From NCBI GenBank assembly GCA_035696365.1, contig DASRQS010000136.1, positions 1 through 64,000 of the forward strand: a stretch of 64,000 nt of DNA. The letters are read 5' to 3'. The notes below the pieces were generated by a model, which had not been told where the DNA came from, ran no database searches, and saw nothing but the letters and a program-made list of their open reading frames with translations. The translations under genes and the position numbers were made by a program. Positions within the stretch are counted from its first letter, which is position 1; the number at the start of each line of letters is the position of its first letter. This DNA comes from JALYLC01 sp035696365. Its GTDB lineage: Bacteria; Actinomycetota; Thermoleophilia; Gaiellales; JALYLC01. Below are positions 15,640 through 23,805 of this stretch, piece by piece.

Positions 15640-16371
15640 ATGGATGTCACAACCCTCGCCCGCCAGGTCGCCGCCGGAGTGCTGCTCGAGGAGCTCGCGC
15701 TGCGCCCCGGCACGGACCTCGTCGTCCGCGTCCAGGCCGCTCCGCCGAACGGCGGCCGCGGCATGATCTCGCTCGCCGGCGTCCTGCTCTCGGCACAGCT
15801 GCCCGCCGGCCTCGCTCCCGGGCAGCGGCTGCCCGTGCGGGTCGTGCGCTCCGGCGGCGACGAGGTGCTGTTGCGGCTCAAGACGGAGGCCGACGCGGCT
15901 CCCCTTGTGGCTCCCCTTGCGGCTCCCGCTGCGCGCGTCGCCCAGGTCGCCGGGACGCTCGCGCTGGCAGGCGACGGGCAGCTCGTCCAGGTCGCGAACG
16001 CGCTTCAGCAGCCGGGTCTCGCACTGCCGCTGCCGAACGGCGACGCGCTCACGCTGGCGGTCGCCGAGGACGAGGAAGCCGCTGCCCGGGGCGGCGCGGG
16101 GGAGGGCGGGCGCGAGGCGTCGTTCGTCCTGCATTCCGCGACGCTCGGGCCGATCGAGGCGCATCTGCGGCTCGTCGACGGCGCTCTCAGGGTCGAGGTG
16201 ACGGTCGAGCCGGAGGCGCGGCGGCAGTTCGCCGAAGCAGCCCCGGCGCTGGTGAGCGCGCTCGAACGGGCCGTCTCCGGGCCCGCGCTGGTCGGCGTCG
16301 CCGCCCGCCGTCCGCAGCACGTCCGTCCCGCCCGGCCGCGCGTCGACGAGAGCTTCGATGCCTACGCCTAG
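15640..16371 (+). CDS. FliK/YlqG-like flagellar protein
   Basis: The product has 243 residues from ATG 15640. It has a beta-rich N-terminal half with the pattern RPGTDLVVRVQ, MISLAGVLLSAQLPAGLAPG and LPVRVVRSGGDEVLLRL, then an Ala-rich linker and a C-terminal part (TLGPIEAHLRLVDGALRVEV) like the FliK hook-length-control C domain, in which beta strands interact with FlhB-type domains. The next gene encodes a stand-alone FlhB C domain; in Bacillus the equivalent pair is ylqG-ylqH. It overlaps that gene by 14 bases. A role in export or hook-length control is inferred from these features. Confidence 0.7.
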   Translation: MDVTTLARQVAAGVLLEELALRPGTDLVVRVQAAPPNGGRGMISLAGVLLSAQLPAGLAPGQRLPVRVVRSGGDEVLLRLKTEADAAPLVAPLAAPAARVAQVAGTLALAGDGQLVQVANALQQPGLALPLPNGDALTLAVAEDEEAAARGGAGEGGREASFVLHSATLGPIEAHLRLVDGALRVEVTVEPEARRQFAEAAPALVSALERAVSGPALVGVAARRPQHVRPARPRVDESFDAYA

Positions 16372-16636
16372 GCGCACTGCGGCGGCGCTCCGCTACGGCA
16401 AGGACGAGGGAGCGGGCGCCCCGCTGCTCGTCGCATCCGGGCGCGGCCCCGTGGCCGACGCGATCGTGGCGGCCGCGAGGGAAGCGGGCGTCCCCATCCA
16501 CGAGGACCGGCTGCTGGCCGAGGCGCTTTCGGGGCTGGAGCTGGGCGCAGAGGTGCCACCCGCGCTCTATCAGGCCGTGGCCGAGACGCTGATCTGGGCC
16601 TACGCGCTCGCGCGCCGCGGCCCGTTCAAGAGCTGA
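16358..16636 (+). CDS. Stand-alone FlhB C-terminal-domain protein (FhlB/YlqH type)
   Basis: The 92-residue product matches the FlhB cytoplasmic C domain downstream of the cleavage site: AALRYGKDEGAGAPLLVASG, GPVADAIVAAAREAGVPIHE, DRLLAEALSGLELGAEVPPA, LYQAVAETLIWAYAL. It has no membrane segments and no NPTH. Such paralogues can partly substitute for the FlhB C domain in other bacteria. It is coupled to the FliK-like gene and overlaps the 3' end of the methyltransferase gene on the other strand by about 11 bases. Confidence 0.9.
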   Translation: MPTPRRTAAALRYGKDEGAGAPLLVASGRGPVADAIVAAAREAGVPIHEDRLLAEALSGLELGAEVPPALYQAVAETLIWAYALARRGPFKS

Positions 16637-17327
16637 GACGCCGCGCGACGATCAGGTACTGGTAGGCACCCAGGCCGAGCGCCGCCTCGTCCGGGTCGGC
16701 GCCGTAGGCAGCCGCCAGGTCGACGAACGGCCGCAGCTGTTCCGGGAGCGGCTGATGGTCGTTGACGCCCAGATGGATCGCCTCGAGCCCGAGGCCGGCG
16801 AGCAGGCTGCAGAACTCCTTGAGCGTGAAGAAGTGGACGTGCGTGCGGTCGAGCAGCCCGGCGTCGGTGTACTCCCACGAGTCGTTCACGAGGAGGGGGC
16901 ACACGACCGACCAGTGCCGGACGTTCGGGACGGAGAAGACGAGCGCGCCCTCCGGCGAGAGCGACGGCAGGAGCGCGCCCAGCAGGCGCTTCGGGTCGCG
17001 CAGGTGCTCGAGGACGTCGCCGAAGACCATGGCGTCGAAGCTGCCGATCGAAGGGGGCAGCGCGGCCAGCGAATCGAGGTCGAGCTCCAGCACCTCGTCG
17101 AGGCGGGTGCGAGCACGCGCTGCGGCCTCCGGGAAGGCCTCGAGCCCGACGACCTGGCAGCCGCGCTCGCCCTTGAGCGCAGCGCCGAGAGCACCGGCGC
17201 CGCAGCCGACGTCGAGCACCCGGCGCGCGGACGCCGGCACCAGCGCCCGCAGCTCGGGCCGCGTGAACTCGAAGTAGGCGTCGTCGCCGTGATCGTCGCG
17301 GACTCCTGCTGCGGCGTGCGCGCTCAT
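16626..17327 (-). CDS. Class I SAM-dependent methyltransferase in the flagellar operon
   Basis: The 233-residue product is a class I methyltransferase: motif I VLDVGCGAGALGAALKGE, acidic residue in VVGLEAFPEAA, motif DAMVFGDVLEHLRDP and the post-motif SVPNVRHW with DRTHVHFFTLKEF. This resembles O- or N-methyltransferases that act on glycans or lipids. It overlaps fliN by four bases (ATGA), so it is co-translated with motor genes. The substrate is unknown; flagellin or flagellar glycan methylation is one possibility, but no glycosyltransferase is next to it. Confidence 0.85.
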   Translation of the reverse strand: MSAHAAAGVRDDHGDDAYFEFTRPELRALVPASARRVLDVGCGAGALGAALKGERGCQVVGLEAFPEAAARARTRLDEVLELDLDSLAALPPSIGSFDAMVFGDVLEHLRDPKRLLGALLPSLSPEGALVFSVPNVRHWSVVCPLLVNDSWEYTDAGLLDRTHVHFFTLKEFCSLLAGLGLEAIHLGVNDHQPLPEQLRPFVDLAAAYGADPDEAALGLGAYQYLIVARRLSS

Positions 17328-17704
17328 GCCGCGAGGCTCGTGTCCACGCGGTAGGCCGGCGGCACCAGCTCGGTGATGCGCAGACCGAACTCCTCGTCGA
17401 TCGTGACGACCTCGCCCCGGGCGAAGCGCTTGCCGTTGACGAGCAGCTCGACCGGCTCGCCCGCGGGCTTCTTGAGGGCGACGACGGATCCGGGCGCGAG
17501 CGCCATCGTCTCGCGGATCGTCATCGCGGTCCTGCCGATCTCGACGGCGATCTCGACGTGCACGTCGAGCACGAGCGTCAGATCGTCGCCGTCCTCGGCC
17601 GCACCGGGAGGGCCGAGCTCGTCGAGCGAGGGCGGCTCGGCGAGCGCCTCGCCCGCGTGTGTGTCGTGCGAATCGGACATCTCTCTCCTCGGTTCCATGG
17701 TCAC
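17324..17704 (-). CDS. fliN: Flagellar motor switch protein FliN
   Basis: FliN forms part of the C-ring that exports substrates and switches rotation. The 126-residue product has a polar acidic N-terminus and a C-terminal SpoA domain: LVLDVHVEIAVEIGRTAMTI, LAPGSVVALKKPAGEPVELL, VNGKRFARGEVVTIDEEFGL, RITELV. The start is GTG 17704, overlapping the fliL stop as GTGA; an ATG six bases later is also possible. The protein is FliN-sized, with no CheC or FliM domain. fliM, normally next to it, is not present here. Confidence 0.94.
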   Translation of the reverse strand: MTMEPRREMSDSHDTHAGEALAEPPSLDELGPPGAAEDGDDLTLVLDVHVEIAVEIGRTAMTIRETMALAPGSVVALKKPAGEPVELLVNGKRFARGEVVTIDEEFGLRITELVPPAYRVDTSLAA

Positions 17705-18123
17705 TGGACGGCCAGGTCGGTGAACAACACCTTGGTCACCGGCACGTCGGTCGATTTCTTAAGCGTCTTGAGGATCTTGGCCTGCAGGCCGTGGCGGGGA
17801 CCCGAGCTGTTGAGCGTGCTCGAGTCGACCCCGGTCAGCAGGTCGGTGACGATCGCGCGGACGGCGTCGTTCTGGGGCAGGACGGGCGTGCCCGCAGGCG
17901 CGGCGGGGTCGGGAGCGGGCGCCTTGCTCACGAGCAGCGACACGGAGATGCGCGCAAAGCGGCCGTTGGCGAGATCCAGCGTGAACGGCTCTCCCACGCT
18001 GACGAGCGAGCCCTGGATCTTCTTCATGGCGTGGCCCGGCTTGGAGGTCAGGAAGTTCGTGTACCCCTCGTAACCGACCAGCAGCAAGACGACGGGGAGG
18101 ACGAACAGGAGTTTCTTCTTCAT
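17701..18123 (-). CDS. fliL: Flagellar basal body protein FliL
   Basis: FliL is a single-pass membrane protein around the stator that supports motor torque. The 140-residue product has an N-terminal membrane helix (MKKKLLFVLPVVLLLVGYEG) and a periplasmic FliL domain with EPFTLDLANGRFARISVSLL, NDAVRAIVTDLLTG and LKKSTDVPVTKVLFTDLAVQ at the end. ATG 18123 is the natural start; the open frame extends upstream only as a shadow of motB. It is followed by fliN with a four-base overlap. Confidence 0.93.
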   Translation of the reverse strand: MKKKLLFVLPVVLLLVGYEGYTNFLTSKPGHAMKKIQGSLVSVGEPFTLDLANGRFARISVSLLVSKAPAPDPAAPAGTPVLPQNDAVRAIVTDLLTGVDSSTLNSSGPRHGLQAKILKTLKKSTDVPVTKVLFTDLAVQ

Positions 18124-18143
18124 GGCCGGGCTCTCTCTTCGGA

Positions 18144-18956
18144 TCAGTTGAAGGTGCGGCGGAGGAGGACGACGCTGACGCGCCGGTTGCGGCTGCGACC
18201 GGTCGCGCTCGCGTTCGACGCTATCGGGTGCTGGTCGCCGTAGCCGGCGGTCGAGAGGCGGCGGGCGGCGACGCCATGGCCGAGCATGAACTCGAGCACC
18301 GCGTTGGCGCGCGCCGAGGACAGCTCCCAGTTCGAGCGGAACTGCGACGACGAGACCGGGATGTTGTCGGTGTAGCCCTCGATGCGCACGGGGTTGACGA
18401 TCCCGGTGCGCGTGATCAGGTGCGCCAGCTCGCCGAGCAGCGTCGCCGGGTGCTTGAGCGCCGCCTGCCCGGAGTCGAACAGCACCGCGTCGGTGAGCAC
18501 GTGGATCACGAGGCCCCGCTCGTCGATCGTCGTCTTCAGTCGCGCGGACAGGCCGTGCTGCCGGGCATAGCGATCGACCTGCCGCTGGATGCGGCGCAGG
18601 TTGTCGTTGTCCTGCCGCCTCGCCGCGGCCTGCACCGAGGCCTTGATCGAGGTCATCTTGAAGGCCGGCTGCGAGCTCTGCAGGGGCGGCGTGATGGGCG
18701 CGCCCGAGTCGGAGAGCACCGCGCGCCCGCCGGTGAGCACAGCTGCGGGGGCCGGCAGCACCTTGCCCGAGAAGGCCGAATGCAACGAGACCTTGAGCTG
18801 GTCGAACTTGGAGATGTTGACCGACGAGATCGCCCATAACACGAGGAAGAGCGACATCAGCAGCGTGATCATGTCGCTGTAGGTCAGCAGCCAGCGCTCG
18901 TCGACGTGCTCCTCGGGAACCTGGCGCCGCCGGCGATCGTGGGTGCCGGTGCTCAT
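18144..18956 (-). CDS. motB: Flagellar stator protein MotB
   Basis: MotB anchors the stator to peptidoglycan and carries the proton-binding Asp. The 270-residue product has the membrane helix ERWLLTYSDMITLLMSLFLV with the key Asp at residue 28. Its OmpA-like peptidoglycan-binding domain has VRIEGYTDNIPVSSSQFRSN, WELSSARANAVLEFM and RRLSTAGYGDQHPIASN, ending NRRVSVVLLR. ATG 18956 overlaps motA by four bases. The pair is typical, and no sodium-type (PomB) features are evident. Confidence 0.96.
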   Translation of the reverse strand: MSTGTHDRRRRQVPEEHVDERWLLTYSDMITLLMSLFLVLWAISSVNISKFDQLKVSLHSAFSGKVLPAPAAVLTGGRAVLSDSGAPITPPLQSSQPAFKMTSIKASVQAAARRQDNDNLRRIQRQVDRYARQHGLSARLKTTIDERGLVIHVLTDAVLFDSGQAALKHPATLLGELAHLITRTGIVNPVRIEGYTDNIPVSSSQFRSNWELSSARANAVLEFMLGHGVAARRLSTAGYGDQHPIASNASATGRSRNRRVSVVLLRRTFN

Positions 18957-19792
18957 GCCGCCTCGGCCATCTCGTACTCCGCCGCCGGTGCCGCGGGGGT
19001 GGCCGGGGCCGCCGGAGCCGAGGCCGTCTCCGGCTGGCTGCCGCGCGCTGCAGGCTCGATGAAGGTCTCGAGCTTCTCGCGCAACATGCGCGGGTTGTCG
19101 CCCGCCTGGATCGAGAGCACCGCCTCGAGCAGCATCTCGCGGTAGAGCAGCTCGACCGCCGAGAGCTCCTTGAGCTTGTTGGCGACGGGCAGGAAGATCA
19201 GGTTGGCGCTGCCGACGCCGTACAGCGTCGCCAGGAAGGCGCCGGCGATCGAGTGACCGAGGGTGCCCGGGCTCGAGAGGTTCTCGAGCACGTGCACGAG
19301 GCTGAGCACGGTGCCGAGGATGCCGAGCGTCGGCGCGAACCCGCCGGCGGTGGCGAAGAGATGGCCGCCGGCCCGATGGCGAGCGCTCATCCCGTCGATC
19401 TCGGACTGCAGGATGTTCCGGACGAGATCGGAGTCGGTGCCGTCGACGACCAGCTGGATGCCGGTGCGCGTGAACGCGTCGTCGATCCCGGCCAGGTCGT
19501 TCTCGAGCGCGAGCAGGCCGTCGCGGCGGGCCTTCTCGGCCAGCCCGACCATCTGCGTGATGGCTGCGGTGGGATCGACCTCGGAGCCGCCGAACGACCG
19601 CTTGTAGAGCTTCGGGATGTTCTTGATCCCGTCGACCGTGGTCGAGGCGAACGTCGCCATGCCGGTGCCGCCGACGACGATCAGCAGGGCGGGGAGGTTG
19701 AGCAGCGAGGCGGGGCTGCCGCCCTCCATGATCACAGCGAGGATCAGGCACGCCACAGCACCGAAGACCCCGATCGCGGTATTCGCCTTCAC
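18953..19792 (-). CDS. motA: Flagellar stator protein MotA
   Basis: MotA forms the ion channel of the stator with MotB. The 279-residue product has four membrane helices. The first is near TAIGVFGAVACLILAVIMEG; the last two hold GGFAPTLGILGTVLSLVHVL and AGAFLATLYGVGSANLIFLP, with the conserved Pro residues used in torque generation. The cytoplasmic loop includes EKARRDGLLALENDL. The C-terminal 35 residues are Ala/Pro-rich and extra. The start is GTG 19792 with GGAG four bases upstream. Confidence 0.96.
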   Translation of the reverse strand: MKANTAIGVFGAVACLILAVIMEGGSPASLLNLPALLIVVGGTGMATFASTTVDGIKNIPKLYKRSFGGSEVDPTAAITQMVGLAEKARRDGLLALENDLAGIDDAFTRTGIQLVVDGTDSDLVRNILQSEIDGMSARHRAGGHLFATAGGFAPTLGILGTVLSLVHVLENLSSPGTLGHSIAGAFLATLYGVGSANLIFLPVANKLKELSAVELLYREMLLEAVLSIQAGDNPRMLREKLETFIEPAARGSQPETASAPAAPATPAAPAAEYEMAEAA

Positions 19793-19891
19793 GTCGCTCC
19801 AGTCCGTTGGAGATCACACATGGCCGTCCGTGGCCACGTTCAGGTAATCGCCCGATGGCGATCCGTCTTTAGCGCTCCTGAACCCGAGGGC

Positions 19892-20173
19892 TCAGGAATC
19901 GTGCGCGGCCGGATCCCTGTACCCGCTCAGGTGCACGACCTGGCCGAGATCTTCGGGAACCGCGCCATTGGAGTGCTCGAGCGCCTGCGCGATGATGCCC
20001 GCCCGCCAGTCGCGGATCATCGTCAGCACCTCGAGCGGCGTCTCGCTCACGACGAACCTCGACGAGTTCGTGAGCGCGACGACGGTGTCGGGCGTCGCCT
20101 CGATCGTCTGGATCAGGTCCGGGTTGAGGTACAGCGGGAGACCGGGATGGGTGAGTCGATGCAGTGGGATCAT
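19892..20173 (-). CDS. flbD: FlbD-family flagellar protein
   Basis: FlbD/SwrD family proteins are small cytoplasmic proteins encoded beside hook and motor genes; in Bacillus SwrD raises stator power. The 93-residue product shows the family core: MIPLHRLTHPGLPLYLNPDL, IQTIEATPDTVVALTNSSRF, VVSETPLEVLTMIRDWRAGI. It lies between flgE and motA as expected. About 100 non-coding bases separate it from motA, with small inverted repeats (for example ATCGCC-CGAT-GGCGAT at 19847-19862). Confidence 0.92.
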   Translation of the reverse strand: MIPLHRLTHPGLPLYLNPDLIQTIEATPDTVVALTNSSRFVVSETPLEVLTMIRDWRAGIIAQALEHSNGAVPEDLGQVVHLSGYRDPAAHDS

Positions 20174-20231
20174 GCTGTGGGCCGAGTCGATGGCGGCGGG
20201 CCGAGGGTGCCCGCCGCCATCGGGTTATCGG

Positions 20232-21095
20232 CTAGCCGCGGCCGATATTGACCAGGTTCTGGAGGAGCTGGTCGGCGGTCGAGATGATCCGGCTGTTGGC
20301 CTCGTAGCCGCGCTGGGCGGAGATCATGCGCGTGAACTCCTGCGCGAGGTCGACGTTCGACATCTCGACCGCGCCCGTCGCAAGCGTGCCCATGCCGGTC
20401 GTCGCGTCACCGGGGACCGCGGACACGGCCGCGCCCGAGTTGTTGGAGGCCTGGAACAGGTTCCCCGAGATGCGCTCGACGCCCGACGGGTTCGGGAACT
20501 TGGCCATGCTGATCGTGCCGAGGGTCGTGAGGACGCCGGCCGGGTCGACGTAGGTGACCGTGCCGTCGGACTGGATCGAGAGCGACTTGCCGCCGGTCGG
20601 GACCGTCAGCTTGGTCTGGTTCGCGGGATTGGCGTAGCCGGCCGGGGTGGCGGGGGTCGTCGGCAGGTAGCCGATCACGAACTGGCCGTCCTGCGTGACG
20701 AGGTTGCCGCCGGCGTCGAGCGTGAAGTTCCCGGCGCGCGTGTAGGAGACGGCGCCCGTGCCGGCGATCGCCGCGGCGTCGCCGACGCGGAAGAAGCCGT
20801 CGCCCTGGATCGCGAGGTCGAGCGGGCTGCCCGTCTGCTGGATCGCGCCGGCATCCATGTGGTTCGAGATCGCGCCGAGCTGGACGCCCAGGCCGACCTG
20901 GATGGCGTTCGTGCCGCCCATGGCGCCCGACCCGCCGCTGGCGCCGCGCTGTGTCTGGGAGAGCGCGTCCTTGAAGGTCGTCTGCTCGCTCTTGTAGCCG
21001 ACCGTGTTGGTGTTGGCGATGTCGTTGGCGACGACGTCGAGCATCGTCTGGTGCACCTGCAGGCCGCTGATCGCGGCGAACATTCCTCGCATCAT
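20232..21095 (-). CDS. flgE: Flagellar hook protein FlgE
   Basis: FlgE polymerises into the hook. The 287-residue product begins MMRGMFAAISGLQVHQTMLD and has the signature VVANDIANTNTVGYKSEQTT, the core GSPLDLAIQGDGFFRVGD, SYTRAGNFTLDAGGNLVTQD, and the C-terminal SNVDLAQEFTRMISAQRGYE with NSRIISTADQLLQNLVNIGR. It is a short hook protein, without a large D2 insertion. Either ATG at 21095 or 21092 may be used. The TIGR02530 and flgD genes precede it. Confidence 0.95.
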   Translation of the reverse strand: MMRGMFAAISGLQVHQTMLDVVANDIANTNTVGYKSEQTTFKDALSQTQRGASGGSGAMGGTNAIQVGLGVQLGAISNHMDAGAIQQTGSPLDLAIQGDGFFRVGDAAAIAGTGAVSYTRAGNFTLDAGGNLVTQDGQFVIGYLPTTPATPAGYANPANQTKLTVPTGGKSLSIQSDGTVTYVDPAGVLTTLGTISMAKFPNPSGVERISGNLFQASNNSGAAVSAVPGDATTGMGTLATGAVEMSNVDLAQEFTRMISAQRGYEANSRIISTADQLLQNLVNIGRG

Positions 21096-21162
21096 TTCGG
21101 GTTCTCTGCCTTTCCTTGCCGCGACTTCCCCGCAGGGTCCAGCCTTGGCGGTTGACGGATTT

Positions 21163-21546
21163 TCAGGAGATGACTGCGCTGTCGATGTTCGTGAACACGT
21201 GCTCGCGCATGTGCTCGCGGTCGACCGCGGTGATGACGGTCCGGTTGGGGACGGAGACGACGAACGCCGTCTGGTCGACGAGCACGACGGAGTCGCGCGA
21301 CCCCTTCGCAGCGGCGCGCGAGACGCCCTCGCCGAGGCGCGCCATGACGGCCGCGTCGACGCTGATGCCGCGGCGCTCGATGCGCTGCAGGGCGTGCCCG
21401 CTGAAGCGGATCGGAGCCGCGTCGAGCTTCTGGGCCAGGACGTCCCCGAAGGACGCGCCTCCCGGGCGTGCCGGCACGCCGGCAGCCGGCGCCGGAGGGC
21501 GCTGACCGGCCTTCGCGATCTGGTCGGCGGCGGTGCGCTCAATCAC
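21163..21546 (-). CDS. Flagellar operon protein, TIGR02530 type
   Basis: The 127-residue product matches the conserved flagellar operon family found between flgD and flgE in Gram-positive and other bacteria. It has a polar N-terminus, then the hallmark PIRFSGHALQRIERRGISVD and a C-terminal part with DSVVLVDQTAFVVSVPNRTV and ITAVDREHMREHVFTNIDSA. Biochemical function is not established; its invariant place suggests a role in hook assembly. It overlaps flgD by eight bases. Confidence 0.88.
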   Translation of the reverse strand: MIERTAADQIAKAGQRPPAPAAGVPARPGGASFGDVLAQKLDAAPIRFSGHALQRIERRGISVDAAVMARLGEGVSRAAAKGSRDSVVLVDQTAFVVSVPNRTVITAVDREHMREHVFTNIDSAVIS

Positions 21547-21952
21547 CGGAGCTCACCCCGAGCACGTCCTTCAGCGCGACGTTCCCCGCCGCCACCTGGA
21601 GGGTCACGCCCCCCTTCGCGGACGAGACCGAGCTGACGGTGCCGGAGGCCGGCGAGCCGTCCGGGGCCGCGTAGGTGATCTGCTTGCCGATCATCGCGAT
21701 GCCCTGCGAGACGTCGTTCGAGTGGCTCATCGCGTTCATGGTCGTGCCGAGGCTCGTGACGCCCTGGACGGTCGAGAACTGGGCCATCTCGCCCATGAAC
21801 TGGGACGAGTCGGTCGGCTTCATCGGATCCTGGTACTTGAGCTGCGCGACGAGCAGCAGCAAGAAGTCGTTCTGCCCGAGCGTCGCGCTGGGATTGGTCG
21901 CCTCGACAGTCGGCGTCGCACCGTTCGAGGCGAGGGCGGAGATGGTTGTCAT
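21539..21952 (-). CDS. flgD: Hook-cap scaffold protein FlgD
   Basis: FlgD caps the growing hook. The 137-residue product has the conserved N-terminal segment GQNDFLLLLVAQLKYQDPMK, PTDSSQFMGEMAQFSTVQGV, then a short beta domain (IGKQITYAAPDGSPASGTV). It is shorter than the 230-residue enteric form because the C-terminal tudor/FN3-like domains are reduced, as is usual in Gram-positive FlgD. It follows fliK by 18 bases. Confidence 0.94.
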   Translation of the reverse strand: MTTISALASNGATPTVEATNPSATLGQNDFLLLLVAQLKYQDPMKPTDSSQFMGEMAQFSTVQGVTSLGTTMNAMSHSNDVSQGIAMIGKQITYAAPDGSPASGTVSSVSSAKGGVTLQVAAGNVALKDVLGVSSGD

Positions 21953-21970
21953 CGGGTCGCTTTCCTTCCT

Positions 21971-23221
21971 CTATGCGAGGACGTCGATTTGGCTTCCGGC
22001 CTCGGGCAGCCGGACGCCCGCAGTGGTCACGGGGTCGTCCTCCTCGGCGCCCGGCTCCGCGGCGAGGCGCCGGCGGGCCGCCGCTTCCCGGTCGTCCTGC
22101 GCGGCCTGCCGACGGCTGCCGTCGGTCACGTCCAGGTTCAGCACCGGCAGGCCCTGCGCCTCGAGCGAGCGACGCAGCTCGTCGCTCGCGAGCATGAGCG
22201 TCTGTGCGGCCTGTGGGTTGTCTGCGCGGACGGTGGCCGAGATCCCGTCCGGGCCGGAGTGCAGGTGGATCTCGACTGCGCCGAGCTCCTGCGGGTGGAG
22301 CAGGATGCGGGCGCTGCCACCGCCCTGCCCGGCCGTGAAGCGGATCGCCACCTGCGTAGCGTGCGCCAGCTCGCTCAGCCGCACGGGCGCCGCGGACGGC
22401 GGCGGGGAAGGAGCGACAGGGCTCGTCGCCGGTGCCGTCTCGACCCGCGCTGCGGCCGGGGCCAGGGTCGTGGGCGCCGCGACGGTCTGGTCGTTGTCCG
22501 CCGGCTGCGGGGCCGTCGGTTGCGGCAACTGCCCGGCGCTGGCCGGTGCGCGCGGCGGCACCTGCGCAGCGTCTGCCTCGATGTCGGCCTGCGCAGTCGG
22601 AGCCGGGGCCGTCGGCAGCGGGGGAGCAGCCGCTGGCTTCGGAGCTGCGTGCGTTGCATGCGGCGGGGCGGGATCCGCGCCGGAAGCCGCAGGCTGAGGT
22701 GTGGCGGGCGCGGCCGCTGGCTGCGGAGCGGCCGGGGCGGTCGGGTCCTGCACCGGTGCGGTCGCCGCTTCGCGAACGGTGGCGGCGATCGGCGTCTCGC
22801 CGGCGAGCGCGGCTGCAGGGCCGGGCGGCTGCTCGCCGGGGTCCGCGGCCGGGCCGGTCGACGGGGGGACGACCTGACCCGGCTGCGCCGCTCCGACGTC
22901 GGGTGCCTGCGGCTGAAGGGGGGCGGCAACCGCAGACGAGGCCGCGAGCGCCAGGGCGACATCCGCCGGGGGGACGGCAGTCGTGGCTCCCTTTTCGTCC
23001 TCGTGGCCGGGAGAGTCGCTCTCGGCCTTGGCACCTTCCGCATCGGCGGTCCGGGTGTCTGATCTGGCGCCGCTCCCAGGCGGCCCGCCGGCTGCCGTGG
23101 CAAGCGCTTCGGCGAAGCTCTCGCCCGGCGGTGCACCGCCGGGCGGCGACGCCGGCTCCGGCGCGATCGCCCCCTCCGGTCCCGTCACCCTCGGCGACGG
23201 GGGGGTCATGAGCTCGGTCAA
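21971..23221 (-). CDS. fliK: Flagellar hook-length control protein FliK
   Basis: FliK measures the hook and triggers the FlhB switch. The 416-residue product has a long Ala/Pro-rich N-terminal region, as expected for a molecular ruler, and a C-terminal Flg_hook domain with ARILLHPQELGAVEIHLHSG, the conserved LHPxxLG motif, and LRRSLEAQGLPVLNLDVTDG. I choose TTG at 23221: it overlaps the upstream stop as TTGA and has AGGAG six bases upstream, while the ATG at 23209 has no good ribosome site. Confidence 0.92.
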   Translation of the reverse strand: MTELMTPPSPRVTGPEGAIAPEPASPPGGAPPGESFAEALATAAGGPPGSGARSDTRTADAEGAKAESDSPGHEDEKGATTAVPPADVALALAASSAVAAPLQPQAPDVGAAQPGQVVPPSTGPAADPGEQPPGPAAALAGETPIAATVREAATAPVQDPTAPAAPQPAAAPATPQPAASGADPAPPHATHAAPKPAAAPPLPTAPAPTAQADIEADAAQVPPRAPASAGQLPQPTAPQPADNDQTVAAPTTLAPAAARVETAPATSPVAPSPPPSAAPVRLSELAHATQVAIRFTAGQGGGSARILLHPQELGAVEIHLHSGPDGISATVRADNPQAAQTLMLASDELRRSLEAQGLPVLNLDVTDGSRRQAAQDDREAAARRRLAAEPGAEEDDPVTTAGVRLPEAGSQIDVLA

Positions 23222-23805
23222 GGCGCGCTCCTCTCGCTCTTCAAGCGCTCGTAGTGGGCCAGCACCTTCTGGACGTAGTTCTGGGTCTCGGGGTAGGGCG
23301 GCACGCCGCCATACCGCTCGACCGCGCCCGCGCCGGCGTTGTAGGCGGCTAGTGCGCGCACCGGGTCGCCGCCGAAGCGGGCCAGGTCGTTGCGCAGGTA
23401 GCGGGCGCCCCCGTCGATCGACTGCATCGGGTCGTACGGATTGGTGACGCCGAGGCCGGCCGCGGTGCCCGGCATCAGCTGCATCAGGCCCTGCGCGCCG
23501 GCCGAGCTCGTCGCGTGCGGGTTGAAGCCCGACTCCTGCGAGATCACGGCCTGCAGCAGCAGCGGGTCGACGCCGTAGGTGGCCCCGGCCTTGTTGATCG
23601 CGTCGAGGTACGGCGCGGCAGCCGGGTCGCCCGCGGCGCCGGTCGTCGCTGCCGGAGTGGCCGGCGCTGGGGCGGTCGACGCCTGCGAGAGCGCGGTGGC
23701 GAAGGTCGTCGCAGGCGTCGCGGCCTGCACAGGCGCCGCCGGGGCAGCCGGCGGTGGCGAGGGGACGAGCGACTCGATGCGCGCCAGCACGCTCGCGAGG
23801 CTCAC
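23218..23805 (-). CDS. SLT-type lytic transglycosylase of the flagellar operon
   Basis: This 195-residue enzyme should cleave glycan strands of peptidoglycan. The SLT domain (about residues 75-185) has the catalytic Glu in AVISQESGFNPHATSSAGAQ, GLMQLMPGTAAGLGVTNPYD and ALAAYNAGAGAVERYGGVPP with ETQNYVQKVL. The N-terminus is not a signal peptide but a short helix (SLASVLARIESLVPSPPP) and an Ala/Pro/Thr linker, like the CHAP protein at 8503-9129. The start is GTG 23805, overlapping the fliJ stop as GTGA. I infer export through the flagellar apparatus and a role in rod passage through the wall. Confidence 0.9.
   Translation of the reverse strand: MSLASVLARIESLVPSPPPAAPAAPVQAATPATTFATALSQASTAPAPATPAATTGAAGDPAAAPYLDAINKAGATYGVDPLLLQAVISQESGFNPHATSSAGAQGLMQLMPGTAAGLGVTNPYDPMQSIDGGARYLRNDLARFGGDPVRALAAYNAGAGAVERYGGVPPYPETQNYVQKVLAHYERLKSERSAP

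Noticed and set aside
20225..20232. GCCGATAA, an exact sigma-28 -10 element on the - strand
   Set aside because: It overlaps the flgE stop codon, and no acceptable -35 lies 11 bases upstream; probably chance.
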